Shown: positions 9,318 to 18,974, counted from the first letter of the stretch. The stretch is 64,000 nucleotides of DNA from Myxococcales bacterium (GCA_012798435.1 JAAZNF010000084.1:62001-126000), one strand, 5' to 3'. The notes: generated by a model from the sequence alone, not told the origin. Made by a program: numbers and translations.

Positions 9318-11132
9318 TCACTCCGGCTCGGAGCCAGAAGAGCTGGCTGCGTACATGGTCTCGATGCAATCCCGGTGGCGTTCTTCCACCTCGTGGCGCC
9401 GGACCTTGAGGGTAGGGGTCAGCTCGCCCTGGGAAAGCTGGAGCGGCTCGGGCAGGATGGAGAACCGGCGCACGGCCTCGAATCCGGCCAGCCGGCGGTT
9501 GCGCTCCTCGATCTCGGCGGCGATGAGCGCGCGCACCTCAGGATGGACGGCGAGCTCCGAGATCTTATCGAAGGCGAGCCCCTTCTCCTCGGCGAAGCGT
9601 TGGATGTGCTCCGGGTCGAGGGTAATGAGAGCGGTGAGGAAGTCGCGGCCCTCGCCGATCACCACCGCCTGGTCGATGTACGGGCTCGAGCGCAGCAGCG
9701 TCTCGATGTGCTGCGGGGCGATCTTCCGGCCGGAGGCCATGACCAGGATGTCCTTCTTTCGGTCGGTGACGGTCAGGAACCCCTCCGGGGAGAGATGGCC
9801 GATGTCACCGGTGTGCAGCCAGCCGTCGCCGTCCAGTGCCTCGGCGGTGGCGGCGGGATCCTTGTAGTAGCCGCCCATCACGTTGCGACCGCGTAGCAGG
9901 ATCTCGCCGTCCGGCGCGATGCGCTGCTCCATGCCCGGCAGTGCCGTGCCGACCGTCCCGGCCCGAAACCGATCGGGGCGGTTGACGTTGGCGGCGCCGG
10001 TGTTCTCGGTGAGCCCGTACCCCTCGAGCACCAGTAGCCCCAGCGAGCGGAAGAACTCGGCGATCTCGGGTGAGAGCGCCGCGCCGCCGCACACGAAGAA
10101 CTTGAGCCGGCCCCCGAAGCGCTCTTCCACCGCGTCCCGCACCAGGCGGTCCGCCAGGCGGTGGCGCAGCCACAGGCCGAGCTCCAGTGGCTCCCGGTTC
10201 TCGCGGCGTGCGGCCACCCGAGAGGTCAGGTTTCGGTACCAGTCGGTGAGCCGGCGTTTGAGCGCCCCCTGGCGTATGAGGTTGCGCGAGATGGCCGCGT
10301 GCAACCGCTCCAGGATGGCGGGCACCACGGTGATGAAGTGGGGGCGGATCTCGGCAAGATCCCGCTCCAGCGCGTCCGGAGCCGAGGCGAAGGCGGTGGC
10401 GTACCCGCGCGCGACCGCGGCGTGCAGCAAACAACGCGGCAGGATGTGGGACAGCGGCAGGCACAGGTAGTGGACGTCCCCTTCCTCGATGAAGTCCTGC
10501 ATCACCTCTCGCAGCGCCTCGGCCTCGAAGGCCAGGTTGTCGTGGGTGAGCATCACCCCCTTGGGGCGGCCGGTGGTGCCGGAGGTGAAGACCAGCGTGG
10601 CCGGTGTCTGGTCCGAGACCGCCTCGATGCGCGCCTCGCGCTGGCCGGGGAACTCGGCCCGGTGAGTGCGCCCCGCCTGGAGAAAGGCCTCCCAGGCGAT
10701 CTCGTTGTGCTTTTGCACCGGGCCGCGCATGGTGACCACGCGGCGGACGGCGCTGCCGGGGAGCAAGGGACGAAAGCGCTCGAGCAGGCGCTCGTCCTCC
10801 ACGATGGCCAGCGTGGCGCCGCTCTCCTGCAGGACGTGGCGCATGCCGTCCGGCCCGAGGTCGGGAGGGACGGGCACGCTGACGGCGCCGACGCGCAGCG
10901 CGCCGAAGTCGAGCAGCGCCCATTCCAGGCAGCTTCGAGACACCAGCGCCACCCGCTCTCCCGGGGTCACGTCCCGCGCCAGCAAGGCGTCGGCCACCTG
11001 GGAGACCAGCTCGTTGATCTCGCGCCAACTCAGCGTGTGCCACAAGCCGCTATCGTTGTGGATCAGGGCCGGGAGCTCCGGGGTGCGCTCCGCGCGCTGC
11101 CGCAGGAGGGAGTCGAAACCGGGCCGGGGCAT
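9318..11132 (-). CDS. AMP-dependent long-chain acyl-CoA synthetase
   Basis: 'TLVFTSGTTGRPKGVMLTHDN', 'LEGYGLTENTGAANVNRP', 'GWLHTGDIGHLSPEGFLTVTDRKKDILV'. Confidence 0.95.
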   Translation of the reverse strand: MPRPGFDSLLRQRAERTPELPALIHNDSGLWHTLSWREINELVSQVADALLARDVTPGERVALVSRSCLEWALLDFGALRVGAVSVPVPPDLGPDGMRHVLQESGATLAIVEDERLLERFRPLLPGSAVRRVVTMRGPVQKHNEIAWEAFLQAGRTHRAEFPGQREARIEAVSDQTPATLVFTSGTTGRPKGVMLTHDNLAFEAEALREVMQDFIEEGDVHYLCLPLSHILPRCLLHAAVARGYATAFASAPDALERDLAEIRPHFITVVPAILERLHAAISRNLIRQGALKRRLTDWYRNLTSRVAARRENREPLELGLWLRHRLADRLVRDAVEERFGGRLKFFVCGGAALSPEIAEFFRSLGLLVLEGYGLTENTGAANVNRPDRFRAGTVGTALPGMEQRIAPDGEILLRGRNVMGGYYKDPAATAEALDGDGWLHTGDIGHLSPEGFLTVTDRKKDILVMASGRKIAPQHIETLLRSSPYIDQAVVIGEGRDFLTALITLDPEHIQRFAEEKGLAFDKISELAVHPEVRALIAAEIEERNRRLAGFEAVRRFSILPEPLQLSQGELTPTLKVRRHEVEERHRDCIETMYAASSSGSEPE

Positions 11133-11156
11133 GGATGATCTCCTCCGCGCCCCCCG

Positions 11157-11990
11157 TCAGTCCATCTCCTCCTGGATCTTCTTCTTGAGCGCCGGGGCCT
11201 GCTGCTGGAACCACAGGTCGTCGGCGTAGTCCCCCTGGCCGGGCGAGAGCTTGCGGGAGAGCACCACCTCCACCTCGCGCAGCGCGTCGGCGTATTGCTC
11301 TTCTTCCAGGTAAGTCTCGGCCAGGTAGAAGTGCGCGCGCAGCTTGTCGCCCTTCTGGATGGCCTCCTTGAGGAACTGGATGGACTTCTCGCCGTCGTAC
11401 TTGGGCCAGGGGAGGTTGTAGTAGTAGCGGCCCATGGCAATGAGCGGTCCGCCCTGATCGTAGCTGCGATCGATCTTGAGAGCCGCGCCGATGGCCCGGG
11501 TGTAGTCCCCGTCGATGCCCTTCACCAGCGCCTTCACCACGGAGATGCCGAGCGCATACTGGCCGAGCGCGATCCCCGAGAAGTAGTGGCCCTCGATCCG
11601 CAGCGGCGAGGCGGCGATGGCCTTCTGTCCCCACTCGTAGCCGCGCATGCCCAGATCCTTCTTGCTGTCGTCGTCGCTCGCGCGCTCGGCCAGAAAGAAG
11701 TACTGGCGGGCCAGGCGCCACAGCACCTCGAAGTTCTTCTGATCGAGGCGCTCTGCCTCCTGGTAGCGGGCCAGGGCCTCGCGCCAGGTGGTCAGGCGAA
11801 AACGCTCGCGGTAGAGCGCATCGCCCTCGGCGACGAGCCGGGCCACCTTGGCCTCGCTCGTCTCCGGCGCGGCCGGCTCGGCGGCCGGCGCGGCGGGTGG
11901 CGTGTCGGCGGGGACGGGCGCCGGTGCGGGCGCCTGGGCCATCACCGATCCGCATCCGAGGATCAACAGGACGACGACGAGACAGCGCAT
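11157..11990 (-). CDS. Secreted TPR-like repeat protein
   Basis: Start at 'MRCLVVVLLILGCGSVMAQ'; helical repeats typical of TRAP/TPR-like proteins. Confidence 0.6.
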   Translation of the reverse strand: MRCLVVVLLILGCGSVMAQAPAPAPVPADTPPAAPAAEPAAPETSEAKVARLVAEGDALYRERFRLTTWREALARYQEAERLDQKNFEVLWRLARQYFFLAERASDDDSKKDLGMRGYEWGQKAIAASPLRIEGHYFSGIALGQYALGISVVKALVKGIDGDYTRAIGAALKIDRSYDQGGPLIAMGRYYYNLPWPKYDGEKSIQFLKEAIQKGDKLRAHFYLAETYLEEEQYADALREVEVVLSRKLSPGQGDYADDLWFQQQAPALKKKIQEEMD

Positions 11991-12230
11991 GAGAACCTCC
12001 CGGGATTGACGAGCCGTGTCAAATGTATCCCGAGGGACAGAACGATGCAACCCGGTGCGTTCACAGTACGGGGATGTGGCTCGCTGCCGCTCGCAACTCC
12101 CCGTACCCCACCTCGCTCCGGCGGTTCGTGCCCGCCTCCGCTCGCGCGCTTCGACCCATCTCTAAAACAGCCGCAGCGTTGCAACATTCTCGGCAGTTGT
12201 AGATCAGGCGGGCTGGATTTCGACGGCCGG

Positions 12231-13433
12231 CTAGAGCGCCGCCTGGAGCCCCAGGAGCACGCCGTTGTCGTCCAGGTCGGGAAAGTAGATCTTGGCCGTC
12301 CGGCGCAGGATGACGTTGAGCTGAACCCGGATGTACTCGCGAAAGGAGTAACCCAGGCCGAAGGTCCAGGTCTCCTGGTGGGAAAACGGACCCACCTCGT
12401 CGGCACGCGCGTTGTACTGCTCGAAGCGCACCCCCAGCTCGAGCCCGTGCCGGCCCAGGGGTTCCCCGCCCAGCGCCCAGGCCAGAAGCCGATCCAGGCG
12501 CCACAGCAAGCGCGCCTCCCAGCCGTCGAAGACGTAGTCGTCCTTCCCGTTGTCGTCCCAGTCTTCCAGGATGGCACCGGCGCCGTACAGGAGGTGCAGG
12601 CGCAGGCCCGGTGCCTCCCAGCGAACGGCCAGATCGGCCGAGCCGGTGACGCGGTGGAGGTCCATCACCACCCGCCCGCTCTTGAACAGCACGTCATCGT
12701 GGCGGTTCCAGCTCGCGTGCGCCCCCAGGGAGATCACGCCGGGCCAGGGCTCCACCGTGAGCCGCGCGCCGTAGAAGAACTGCGCGCCGTTGGTGAGGAT
12801 GAACTCCTTGGCGCTCACCCCGCCGATGAACAGGTTGGCCCCCAGGCCGTTGCCGACCATGGCGAACAGGCGGACCGGGCGCCCGAGCGGCTCGGCCTCG
12901 AATTTCAACCCCAGGCCCAGGTCGCGGAGCTGCGAGCGGTTGCCATAGAACAGCGAGGAGGCGTAGGTGGTGCGCGACAGGGCGTAGTCGGCCAGGGCCG
13001 TGGAGAGATCGCTGCGGAGCAAGAAATCCAGCCGGCTATCCTCCTCCAGCGCCTCCCAGGAGGAAGGGATCTTGAACTGCCCGGCGCGGATCTCGAGGCA
13101 GGACCAGGGTCGGACGGCCAGGTAGAGGTCGAGGACCTGGATGGGCTCCTCCAGCTTGAGCTGAAAGGCCACCCGCATGAGCCGGTCGAGGAAATCCCAG
13201 TGCAGGCCCACTCGAACGCGGTTGATCCGAAAACCAGCGGTATTGTCGGTGGCCTCGTCGCCGCTGGGTTGCTGGACCTGGCCCTGGGCGTCCTCCATCT
13301 GCTCGAAGACCGTGAGCCAGGTCTGGAAGTAGCCGAAGACCGTGAGATCCGGGCTCACCTCGTAAGCCGCGATCGGCGGAGCGAGAAGGACCAGCAGCCC
13401 CAGCGCGGCGAACAGCGGCGGGATGCGGTTCAC
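12231..13433 (-). CDS. Outer-membrane porin (phosphate-selective porin O/P-like)
   Basis: Signal peptide 'ALGLLVLLAPPIAAYE'; many aromatic beta-strands ending 'REYIRVQLNVILRRTAK'; GTG start 1 nt after the upstream gene stop. Confidence 0.7.
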   Translation of the reverse strand: MNRIPPLFAALGLLVLLAPPIAAYEVSPDLTVFGYFQTWLTVFEQMEDAQGQVQQPSGDEATDNTAGFRINRVRVGLHWDFLDRLMRVAFQLKLEEPIQVLDLYLAVRPWSCLEIRAGQFKIPSSWEALEEDSRLDFLLRSDLSTALADYALSRTTYASSLFYGNRSQLRDLGLGLKFEAEPLGRPVRLFAMVGNGLGANLFIGGVSAKEFILTNGAQFFYGARLTVEPWPGVISLGAHASWNRHDDVLFKSGRVVMDLHRVTGSADLAVRWEAPGLRLHLLYGAGAILEDWDDNGKDDYVFDGWEARLLWRLDRLLAWALGGEPLGRHGLELGVRFEQYNARADEVGPFSHQETWTFGLGYSFREYIRVQLNVILRRTAKIYFPDLDDNGVLLGLQAAL

Positions 13434-13434
13434 G

Positions 13435-14646
13435 TCACGGTTTCTCGATGCCGTATCCGTACAGGAGCACGGTGGAGTTGGCGATGTAGGCCCAGCCGCC
13501 GTTCTTGGCGTCGAAGTCCTCCACGCCGGCCGGCAGCGGGTTGATGCGGATGGCGATCACCCCGCGCACCATGTCGCCGGCGTTGTGATCCTTGGCCTGG
13601 TCGTAGTCATAGCTGTCGCCGCAGGTGGGTTGGGGGTACTGCGAGCCGCGATCCGGCGCGCCCGGGGTGCTCTGGGGCACGATGATGCGATACGGGCCCT
13701 CGCCGTTGATCTTGCCGGAGGTGGGATCGAGGCTGGAGGGATCGATGGCCAGGCCGTCGCGCTCGTAAGCCAGCATCAGCCACTGCTCGCCCGGGATGGG
13801 CTGGCCGTCGACGACTCCGGCGGGGAGCTGGTCCGGGTACTGCACGAAACCGCAGGGGTTGGGCAAGGTGGCCGTGTCCAGGCCGCCGTAGAAGACGCCC
13901 GCGGGGTAGGCGGAGTTGATCTTCGCGACCGGGAAGTCCTTCATGAACCCGTCGGGGGCGATGACGGTGACGCCGGTCAGGTTGGGATCGGTCGGGTCGA
14001 CGCCGGCGGCCGTGAGCAGGTCCTTCACCTTCACGCCCTTGTAGGTGGCGTAGAAGTCGTACTGCTGCTTGCTGGCGTTCGCCAGCATGAACTCCTGGTG
14101 GGCCGTCAGGGCCTTGAGCTGCTCCATGGTGAAGGCCTTGACGGTGGGGTTCTTCTGGCCGGGCTTGGAGGCGGCGTCGCCCGGGTACTTGAGGTCGGCG
14201 ATCTCGGCCTGGTTGTCGTAGCCGTCGCCGTCGCTGTCCTTGCTCTTGATGCCGCCGAACGCCTTCTGGCTGCGGCCCGCCGCGGCGTAGTCCTTGCCGA
14301 AGGGGTTCAGGGTCTCCGCGTAGGTGGTCGGCTGGGGCTCGTTGAACCCGGTGGCGTCGGGGTGCTGGATGAGGTGGCAGTAGTCGCAGGCGTTCTTGTT
14401 CACGGTCTTTTGACCGGTGCCGCTGCCGGTGGTGAAGGCGAAGCCGGTATGGCAGGTCTGGCAGTCGTCAAGTCGCGTACCCAGCGTCTTCTTGAAGGCG
14501 TTGACGAAGGCGTTCATGTCGAGGTCGTTCTCGTGGCCCTTGTAGGCCCGCGAGGAAACGACGGCCTCCGAGCCTCCGCCGCAGCCGATCGGCGCGACCA
14601 GGGTGAAACCGAGGAGCAGCAGGCTGACAATGCGGGTGTGCGGCAT
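13435..14646 (-). CDS. GEGP-motif diheme cytochrome c-type lipoprotein
   Basis: Lipobox 'LVAPIGC'; two CxxCH motifs (CQTCH, CDYCH); 'GEGPYRIIVPQ'. Confidence 0.85.
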   Translation of the reverse strand: MPHTRIVSLLLLGFTLVAPIGCGGGSEAVVSSRAYKGHENDLDMNAFVNAFKKTLGTRLDDCQTCHTGFAFTTGSGTGQKTVNKNACDYCHLIQHPDATGFNEPQPTTYAETLNPFGKDYAAAGRSQKAFGGIKSKDSDGDGYDNQAEIADLKYPGDAASKPGQKNPTVKAFTMEQLKALTAHQEFMLANASKQQYDFYATYKGVKVKDLLTAAGVDPTDPNLTGVTVIAPDGFMKDFPVAKINSAYPAGVFYGGLDTATLPNPCGFVQYPDQLPAGVVDGQPIPGEQWLMLAYERDGLAIDPSSLDPTSGKINGEGPYRIIVPQSTPGAPDRGSQYPQPTCGDSYDYDQAKDHNAGDMVRGVIAIRINPLPAGVEDFDAKNGGWAYIANSTVLLYGYGIEKP

Positions 14647-14670
14647 GCGAGATCTCCTTGTGAAAAAGGT

Positions 14671-15549
14671 TCAGGCAACCAGTTTTCCGGTGTCGGCGAA
14701 GGTGTATCCCGGCGCTTCCGGTTTGCGCCCGCTCAAGAGCCACTCCAGGAGGCGCTGAAGAAAGAGCGCCAGGTGAGGGTGCCCCATGGCTCCCGTCGGA
14801 GCGGCCAGCCAGAACCGTTCCCGCTCGAGCGGGACGAACTCCAGATCGCACAACTCGGCGGCCACGCGGATGCCCAGGCCGCAATCCGCCTGGCCGCGGG
14901 CCACCGAGAGCGCCGTCTCCAGGTGGGAATGGAACGGGCCCAGCGATCGGAGATCCGAGAGCGCAAGGCCCCGCGCCGCCAGAAGCCGGTCGGTCAGGGC
15001 GTGCGTCCCCGAGCCTGGCTGGCGCAGGGCGAAGCGTAGCCCCCCGCGGACGACATCGTGTAGCGAGCGCACCTGTCGCCTGCGAGACCGCGGCAGCAGC
15101 AGGCCCTGTTCGCGGGAAAAGAGCTCGATACGCTGGACGGTGCCATCGCGCGCGTCGAGCAGCGATACCGGGGAGGGCAGGTGGAAACAAGCCAAATGGG
15201 CCCGGTTCTGGCTCAGGGCGTCCAGCCCGGCCCGGCTTCCCACGCGGGCGGCGACCGCGGCCACCGGCAAATCGGGGCGCAGGTCCTCGATGGCGCGATC
15301 GAGAAGCCAGTCGTCGCTGCCCTGCAGGATGATCACCGAGTCGAGGAGGTCGAACAACTGCATGCCCCGCGGGCGGCGGGTACGGCCATCCAGGAAGTCT
15401 CGGAGTATGTTCTCGCTAAAGAGCCACTTTCCCCCGAGCCGGGCGGCCGGGATCTCGCCCTGCGCGGCCAGGACGTAGACCTTCTTCGGGTTGATGCGCA
15501 GGATGCGGGCCGCCTCGGCGGCGGTGAGGTATCTGGCCTTGGCGCTCAT
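14671..15549 (-). CDS. Helix-turn-helix (excisionase-type) regulator with periplasmic-binding-protein-like domain
   Basis: 'YLTAAEAARILRINPKKVYVLAAQGEIPAARLGGKWLF' HTH; C-term PBP-like 'RFALRQPGSGTHALTDRLL', 'GQADCGLGIRVAAE'. Confidence 0.85.
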   Translation of the reverse strand: MSAKARYLTAAEAARILRINPKKVYVLAAQGEIPAARLGGKWLFSENILRDFLDGRTRRPRGMQLFDLLDSVIILQGSDDWLLDRAIEDLRPDLPVAAVAARVGSRAGLDALSQNRAHLACFHLPSPVSLLDARDGTVQRIELFSREQGLLLPRSRRRQVRSLHDVVRGGLRFALRQPGSGTHALTDRLLAARGLALSDLRSLGPFHSHLETALSVARGQADCGLGIRVAAELCDLEFVPLERERFWLAAPTGAMGHPHLALFLQRLLEWLLSGRKPEAPGYTFADTGKLVA

Positions 15550-15626
15550 GGGCTGAAGATAACAAGCCCCGCCTTCTATGCAAGGAAAAAAATGACAAAT
15601 AGTTACAAAAAATGACTTCCTGTGCC

Positions 15627-16352
15627 TTATGGGGCATGCCGGCGAGCGGTGTGGATGCAGGCGGCGCCGCCGAGCAGGGGCCGGATTTTCACTTCGGAGA
15701 ATCCGGCTCCTTCGAGCATTCGGGCGGCGGATTCCGAGTCGAGGAACCCGCGCGCCGAGCGGCCCAGGTATTCGTAGTCCGCCGGGGTCTTGCTGATGGC
15801 ACCTCCCAGGGGAACGGCCAGGAGGCGCAGGTAGGCGTGGACCGCGAAGCGGAAGGCGCGGGAGCGCGGCTGGCTGGTCTCGACGAGGCACAGCCGCCCG
15901 CCGGGCGCGCACACCCGCCGGATCTCGGAAAGATGCCGCTCCCAGCGCGGGTTCTGGTAGACGAGGTTGCGAAAGGCGAACGCGATGCCGATGGCGCCGA
16001 AGCGGCCATCGGGGAAGGGGAGTTCGGCCGCGTCGGCCTCGATGAAGGCGATCCGATCCCGGAGCCCGCGGCGCACCGCCTTGTCTCGGGCGCGCTCCAG
16101 CATGTCGGGACAGAAGTCGGCGGCCATGATCTCCGTCTCGGGCCCGGCCCGTCGCGCAAGCTCGATTGTCAGATCTCCGGTCCCGGCGCACAGGTCGAGG
16201 ACGCGCCTCGGAGAGCCGGTCAGGATCTCGCGGGCGAGGAGCCTGCGCCAGCGTCGATCGATCCCGAGGGAGAGCAAGCGGTTGAGCCGGTCGTAGGTCG
16301 GCGCCACGCGGCAGAACATCTCCCGCAGCGGATGTTCAGCGTTCTCGCTCAT
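15627..16352 (-). CDS. ubiE: Ubiquinone/menaquinone biosynthesis C-methyltransferase
   Basis: 'MFCRVAPTYDRLNRLLSLGIDRRWRR', 'VLDLCAGTGDLTIELAR', 'AFAFRNLVYQNP'. Confidence 0.95.
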   Translation of the reverse strand: MSENAEHPLREMFCRVAPTYDRLNRLLSLGIDRRWRRLLAREILTGSPRRVLDLCAGTGDLTIELARRAGPETEIMAADFCPDMLERARDKAVRRGLRDRIAFIEADAAELPFPDGRFGAIGIAFAFRNLVYQNPRWERHLSEIRRVCAPGGRLCLVETSQPRSRAFRFAVHAYLRLLAVPLGGAISKTPADYEYLGRSARGFLDSESAARMLEGAGFSEVKIRPLLGGAACIHTARRHAP

Positions 16353-16389
16353 TTGTCGCCGCCGCTGGCGATCCCGGTCCTTTCGTGGC

Positions 16390-17949
16390 TCACGGGCCCT
16401 CCCTCTCTGCTCTGGGCACCAGCGTCCGGCAGGCCGCGCGCTTGCCGTTGTGCGCGCAGTACTTGGCGGCGACGTCCTCCGCCTGGATGCCGCTGAAGGG
16501 GTAGCGGTTGTTGGCGAACCAGGTGGGGCTGGCCTGGATGCCGAGCAGGGCGCACAGCCGGGCGTCCTCGCGGAGCAAGCGCTCCCCCTCGGCCCCGTCG
16601 GCGCAGGACCCTAGCGTGGTCGGGTTCAGGCCAGCTTCGGTGGCGCAGGGCTCCCACACCGGGTCGCGGGGATTGCGCATCCGGCAGCCCACGTAGGCCA
16701 GCGATTTTTTCGGGGTGTTCTTCTGCACGCAGGCCATGCGGCGGTTCTCGGCGAGCTCCTCGGATCCGTGGAGCGAGTTCATCTGCCCGTTTTCGAAGCC
16801 GACCACGAAGTGGAACCTGACCTCCCTGAGGCCGGTGGCCTTCATCAGCTCGGGCAGGACCTGGACCGCCCTGGCGGCGAAGGGGCACTGGGACATGAGG
16901 AACAGCCGCAACTCGCCGGGTTTCTCAAGACGGCAGGATATCGATTCCTTGCAGGCCGGATCCCGGCAGTCGGCCCTTCCGTCCCCGGTGTCGTCGATGC
17001 CGTTGTCGCAGATCTCGGCGGTGGGATCGAACTTCGAGCCGGTCGCCAGCACCCGGTAGTCCCCGTGCGCCTTCAGCTGGTCCCACACGGGGGAGGTCGA
17101 CTCCCTGGCCAGCGCGTCCACGGACGCGTCCAGCACCACCGCCGGAAGCAGCGGCTTACCCGCCGCGACGTGCAGCGCCTTGCCGGCCGGGTCGAGGTAG
17201 TCCAGCTCCGTCAAGTCCAGGTTCTCGAAGGTGCGATTCAGGAACGCCTGCCAGTGCCGAGCCTGGCAGGTGGCGCAGCGTCTGTCCGAGAGGATCACCG
17301 CCCGCACCCGGGGGATGGGCGGCAGATCCTGGCACACCGGGGCTCGAAGGTCGCCGGCTGCGCAGATCTTCATGAGCAGGCTGTCGCGGCTGCGGTTGCC
17401 CTGGTACTTCTCGCCCCCGATGAACAGGGTGGGGGATCCTCGCACCCCGCGCGCCGACGCCTCCCGGTAGGACTCGCGCAGCAGTTGCTGGCCCTCGCCG
17501 CTGTCCGCGCAGGTGCGCACCGCGCTCACGTCCACCCCGACCGCCGCCGCGCAGCTCTCCCAGCCCTCGGGGATGGCCCGCAGGTTCCTGCCCATGCACC
17601 GCATGAAACCGGGCAGGGCGTTGCCAAACAGCCGCTGCACGCAGATCTCCAGGAGGTTGCCTGCCACCTCGCTCTCGCCGTGCATGGCCGACAGTCTCCC
17701 CTCGACCTCGGTCCCCACGAACCCGACGCGGAAGTCGACATGGTCCCGGAGGTCCTCCAGAAGCGGCCCCAGCTCCTCCATGATCTGGGCGCAGTAGGGG
17801 CACTTGGACATCACGTACAGCTCTACGCTCACCTTCGCGCCCGGCTGCGGCGGGGCCTCGACCGGCGCGGCGGGTGTACCCGCGAGGGGGGCAAGAAGCG
17901 CTCCCGTCCAGAGCGTGAAGAGGCTCGAGGCAAGAATCAGATTCGTCAT
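16390..17949 (-). CDS. Secreted tandem thioredoxin-fold protein: GILT-like (CPYC) - thioredoxin-like (CATC) - MopE-like linker - GILT-like (CPFA)
   Basis: 'ELYVMSKCPYCAQIM...AMHGESEVAGNLLEICVQR...CADSGEGQQLL'; 'CDNGIDDTGDGRADCRDPAC'; 'LFLMSQCPFAARAV...SLHGSEELAENRRMACVQKN'; paralog at 22378-23934. Confidence 0.8.
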   Translation of the reverse strand: MTNLILASSLFTLWTGALLAPLAGTPAAPVEAPPQPGAKVSVELYVMSKCPYCAQIMEELGPLLEDLRDHVDFRVGFVGTEVEGRLSAMHGESEVAGNLLEICVQRLFGNALPGFMRCMGRNLRAIPEGWESCAAAVGVDVSAVRTCADSGEGQQLLRESYREASARGVRGSPTLFIGGEKYQGNRSRDSLLMKICAAGDLRAPVCQDLPPIPRVRAVILSDRRCATCQARHWQAFLNRTFENLDLTELDYLDPAGKALHVAAGKPLLPAVVLDASVDALARESTSPVWDQLKAHGDYRVLATGSKFDPTAEICDNGIDDTGDGRADCRDPACKESISCRLEKPGELRLFLMSQCPFAARAVQVLPELMKATGLREVRFHFVVGFENGQMNSLHGSEELAENRRMACVQKNTPKKSLAYVGCRMRNPRDPVWEPCATEAGLNPTTLGSCADGAEGERLLREDARLCALLGIQASPTWFANNRYPFSGIQAEDVAAKYCAHNGKRAACRTLVPRAEREGP

Positions 17950-18065
17950 GGGAAGCTCCTTTCGGGGCCCGCGAGCGGCCAGGAGGACTCGACCAGGTGC
18001 ATGACCAGCAGCCGCAGGGCAAGAACGATGGATGGAACGGAGGGCCCGGCTCCGCAGCGCCTCCC

Positions 18066-18974
18066 TCAGGGGTCGCGGGCGCCCGCGTTCTGGCGCACGA
18101 ACCGGACCCAGGCCTCCCGGTACTCGTTCCCGCCCGCTTCCGGGATGTCGTTGTGATGGCAGTCGAGCTCGAAAAAGCGCTTCTTTCCAGCCAGGGCGGC
18201 AAAGACCTTCTTCCCGAGCTCGAACGGAACCACCTCGTCGCGCCGTCCGTGAACCACCAGCGCCGGGGAGCGGACCCGGGAAGCCTTTTTTTCGTTTTCG
18301 AAGCGCGAGCGAAGGAGGAGCGAGGTGGGCAGCCAGGGGAACACCGCCGCCGCCTCCTCGCGCATGCTGGAAAACGGCGCCTCCAGGATTATCGCCGCGG
18401 GTGGATCCGTGACGGCGAGATCCAGCGCGACCGCGCATCCCAACGACTCGCCAAAGTAGACGAGCTTCCTCGTGTCCACCTCGGGCCGCGCGCGAAGGTA
18501 CGCGAGCGCCGCCCGTGCGTCCCGGTACAACCCCTCCTCGTCCGGCGCGCCCTCGCTCTTGCCGTAGCCGCGGTAGCCGACGAGCAGCATTCCCAGCCCC
18601 GCTTCCTGCGCCTCCTTCATGCGGCCGCCGCGATGGGAGAGGTTGCCGGCGTTGCCGTGGAAGAAGATGATGGTCGGTTCGTTCGGCCGGGAAGGCGAGA
18701 ACCAGCTTGTAAGGCGCAGCCCGTCCTCGGCGAGATAGGACACCTCCTCGATACCCGCCAGCCCGAAGTACGCCGGCTCCATCATCTCGGATTCGGGGTG
18801 GAAGATGAGCCTGTTTTGGAGAAGGTAGAGGAGTCCCATGAAAAGCACCAGGGCGATGACGACGCTTCGCGCCGCCCGGAGCGGGAGCGGCCAGCGCGCA
18901 CGGCGAACGGTCGGGCTCGGGGCGGATTCCGGCACGAGCGATGTGTACCAGACCCAGGCCCTGGGTGCAATCAC
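18066..18974 (-). CDS. Membrane-anchored alpha/beta hydrolase (BEM46/ABHD13-like)
   Basis: 'IIFFHGNAGNLSHRG', 'VYFGESLGCAVALDLA', 'ALVVHGRRDEVVPFELG'; N-terminal TM segment. Confidence 0.9.
   Translation of the reverse strand: MIAPRAWVWYTSLVPESAPSPTVRRARWPLPLRAARSVVIALVLFMGLLYLLQNRLIFHPESEMMEPAYFGLAGIEEVSYLAEDGLRLTSWFSPSRPNEPTIIFFHGNAGNLSHRGGRMKEAQEAGLGMLLVGYRGYGKSEGAPDEEGLYRDARAALAYLRARPEVDTRKLVYFGESLGCAVALDLAVTDPPAAIILEAPFSSMREEAAAVFPWLPTSLLLRSRFENEKKASRVRSPALVVHGRRDEVVPFELGKKVFAALAGKKRFFELDCHHNDIPEAGGNEYREAWVRFVRQNAGARDP

Noticed and set aside
11295-13544. 749-aa plus-strand ORF
   Set aside because: Antisense to the TPR protein and porin; composition typical of a reverse-complement artefact
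14671-16191. Long 506-aa version of the HTH/PBP regulator ORF
   Set aside because: The N-terminal ~214 residues are out-of-frame ubiE sequence; the real start is at 15549 (MSAKARYLTAAEAARIL)
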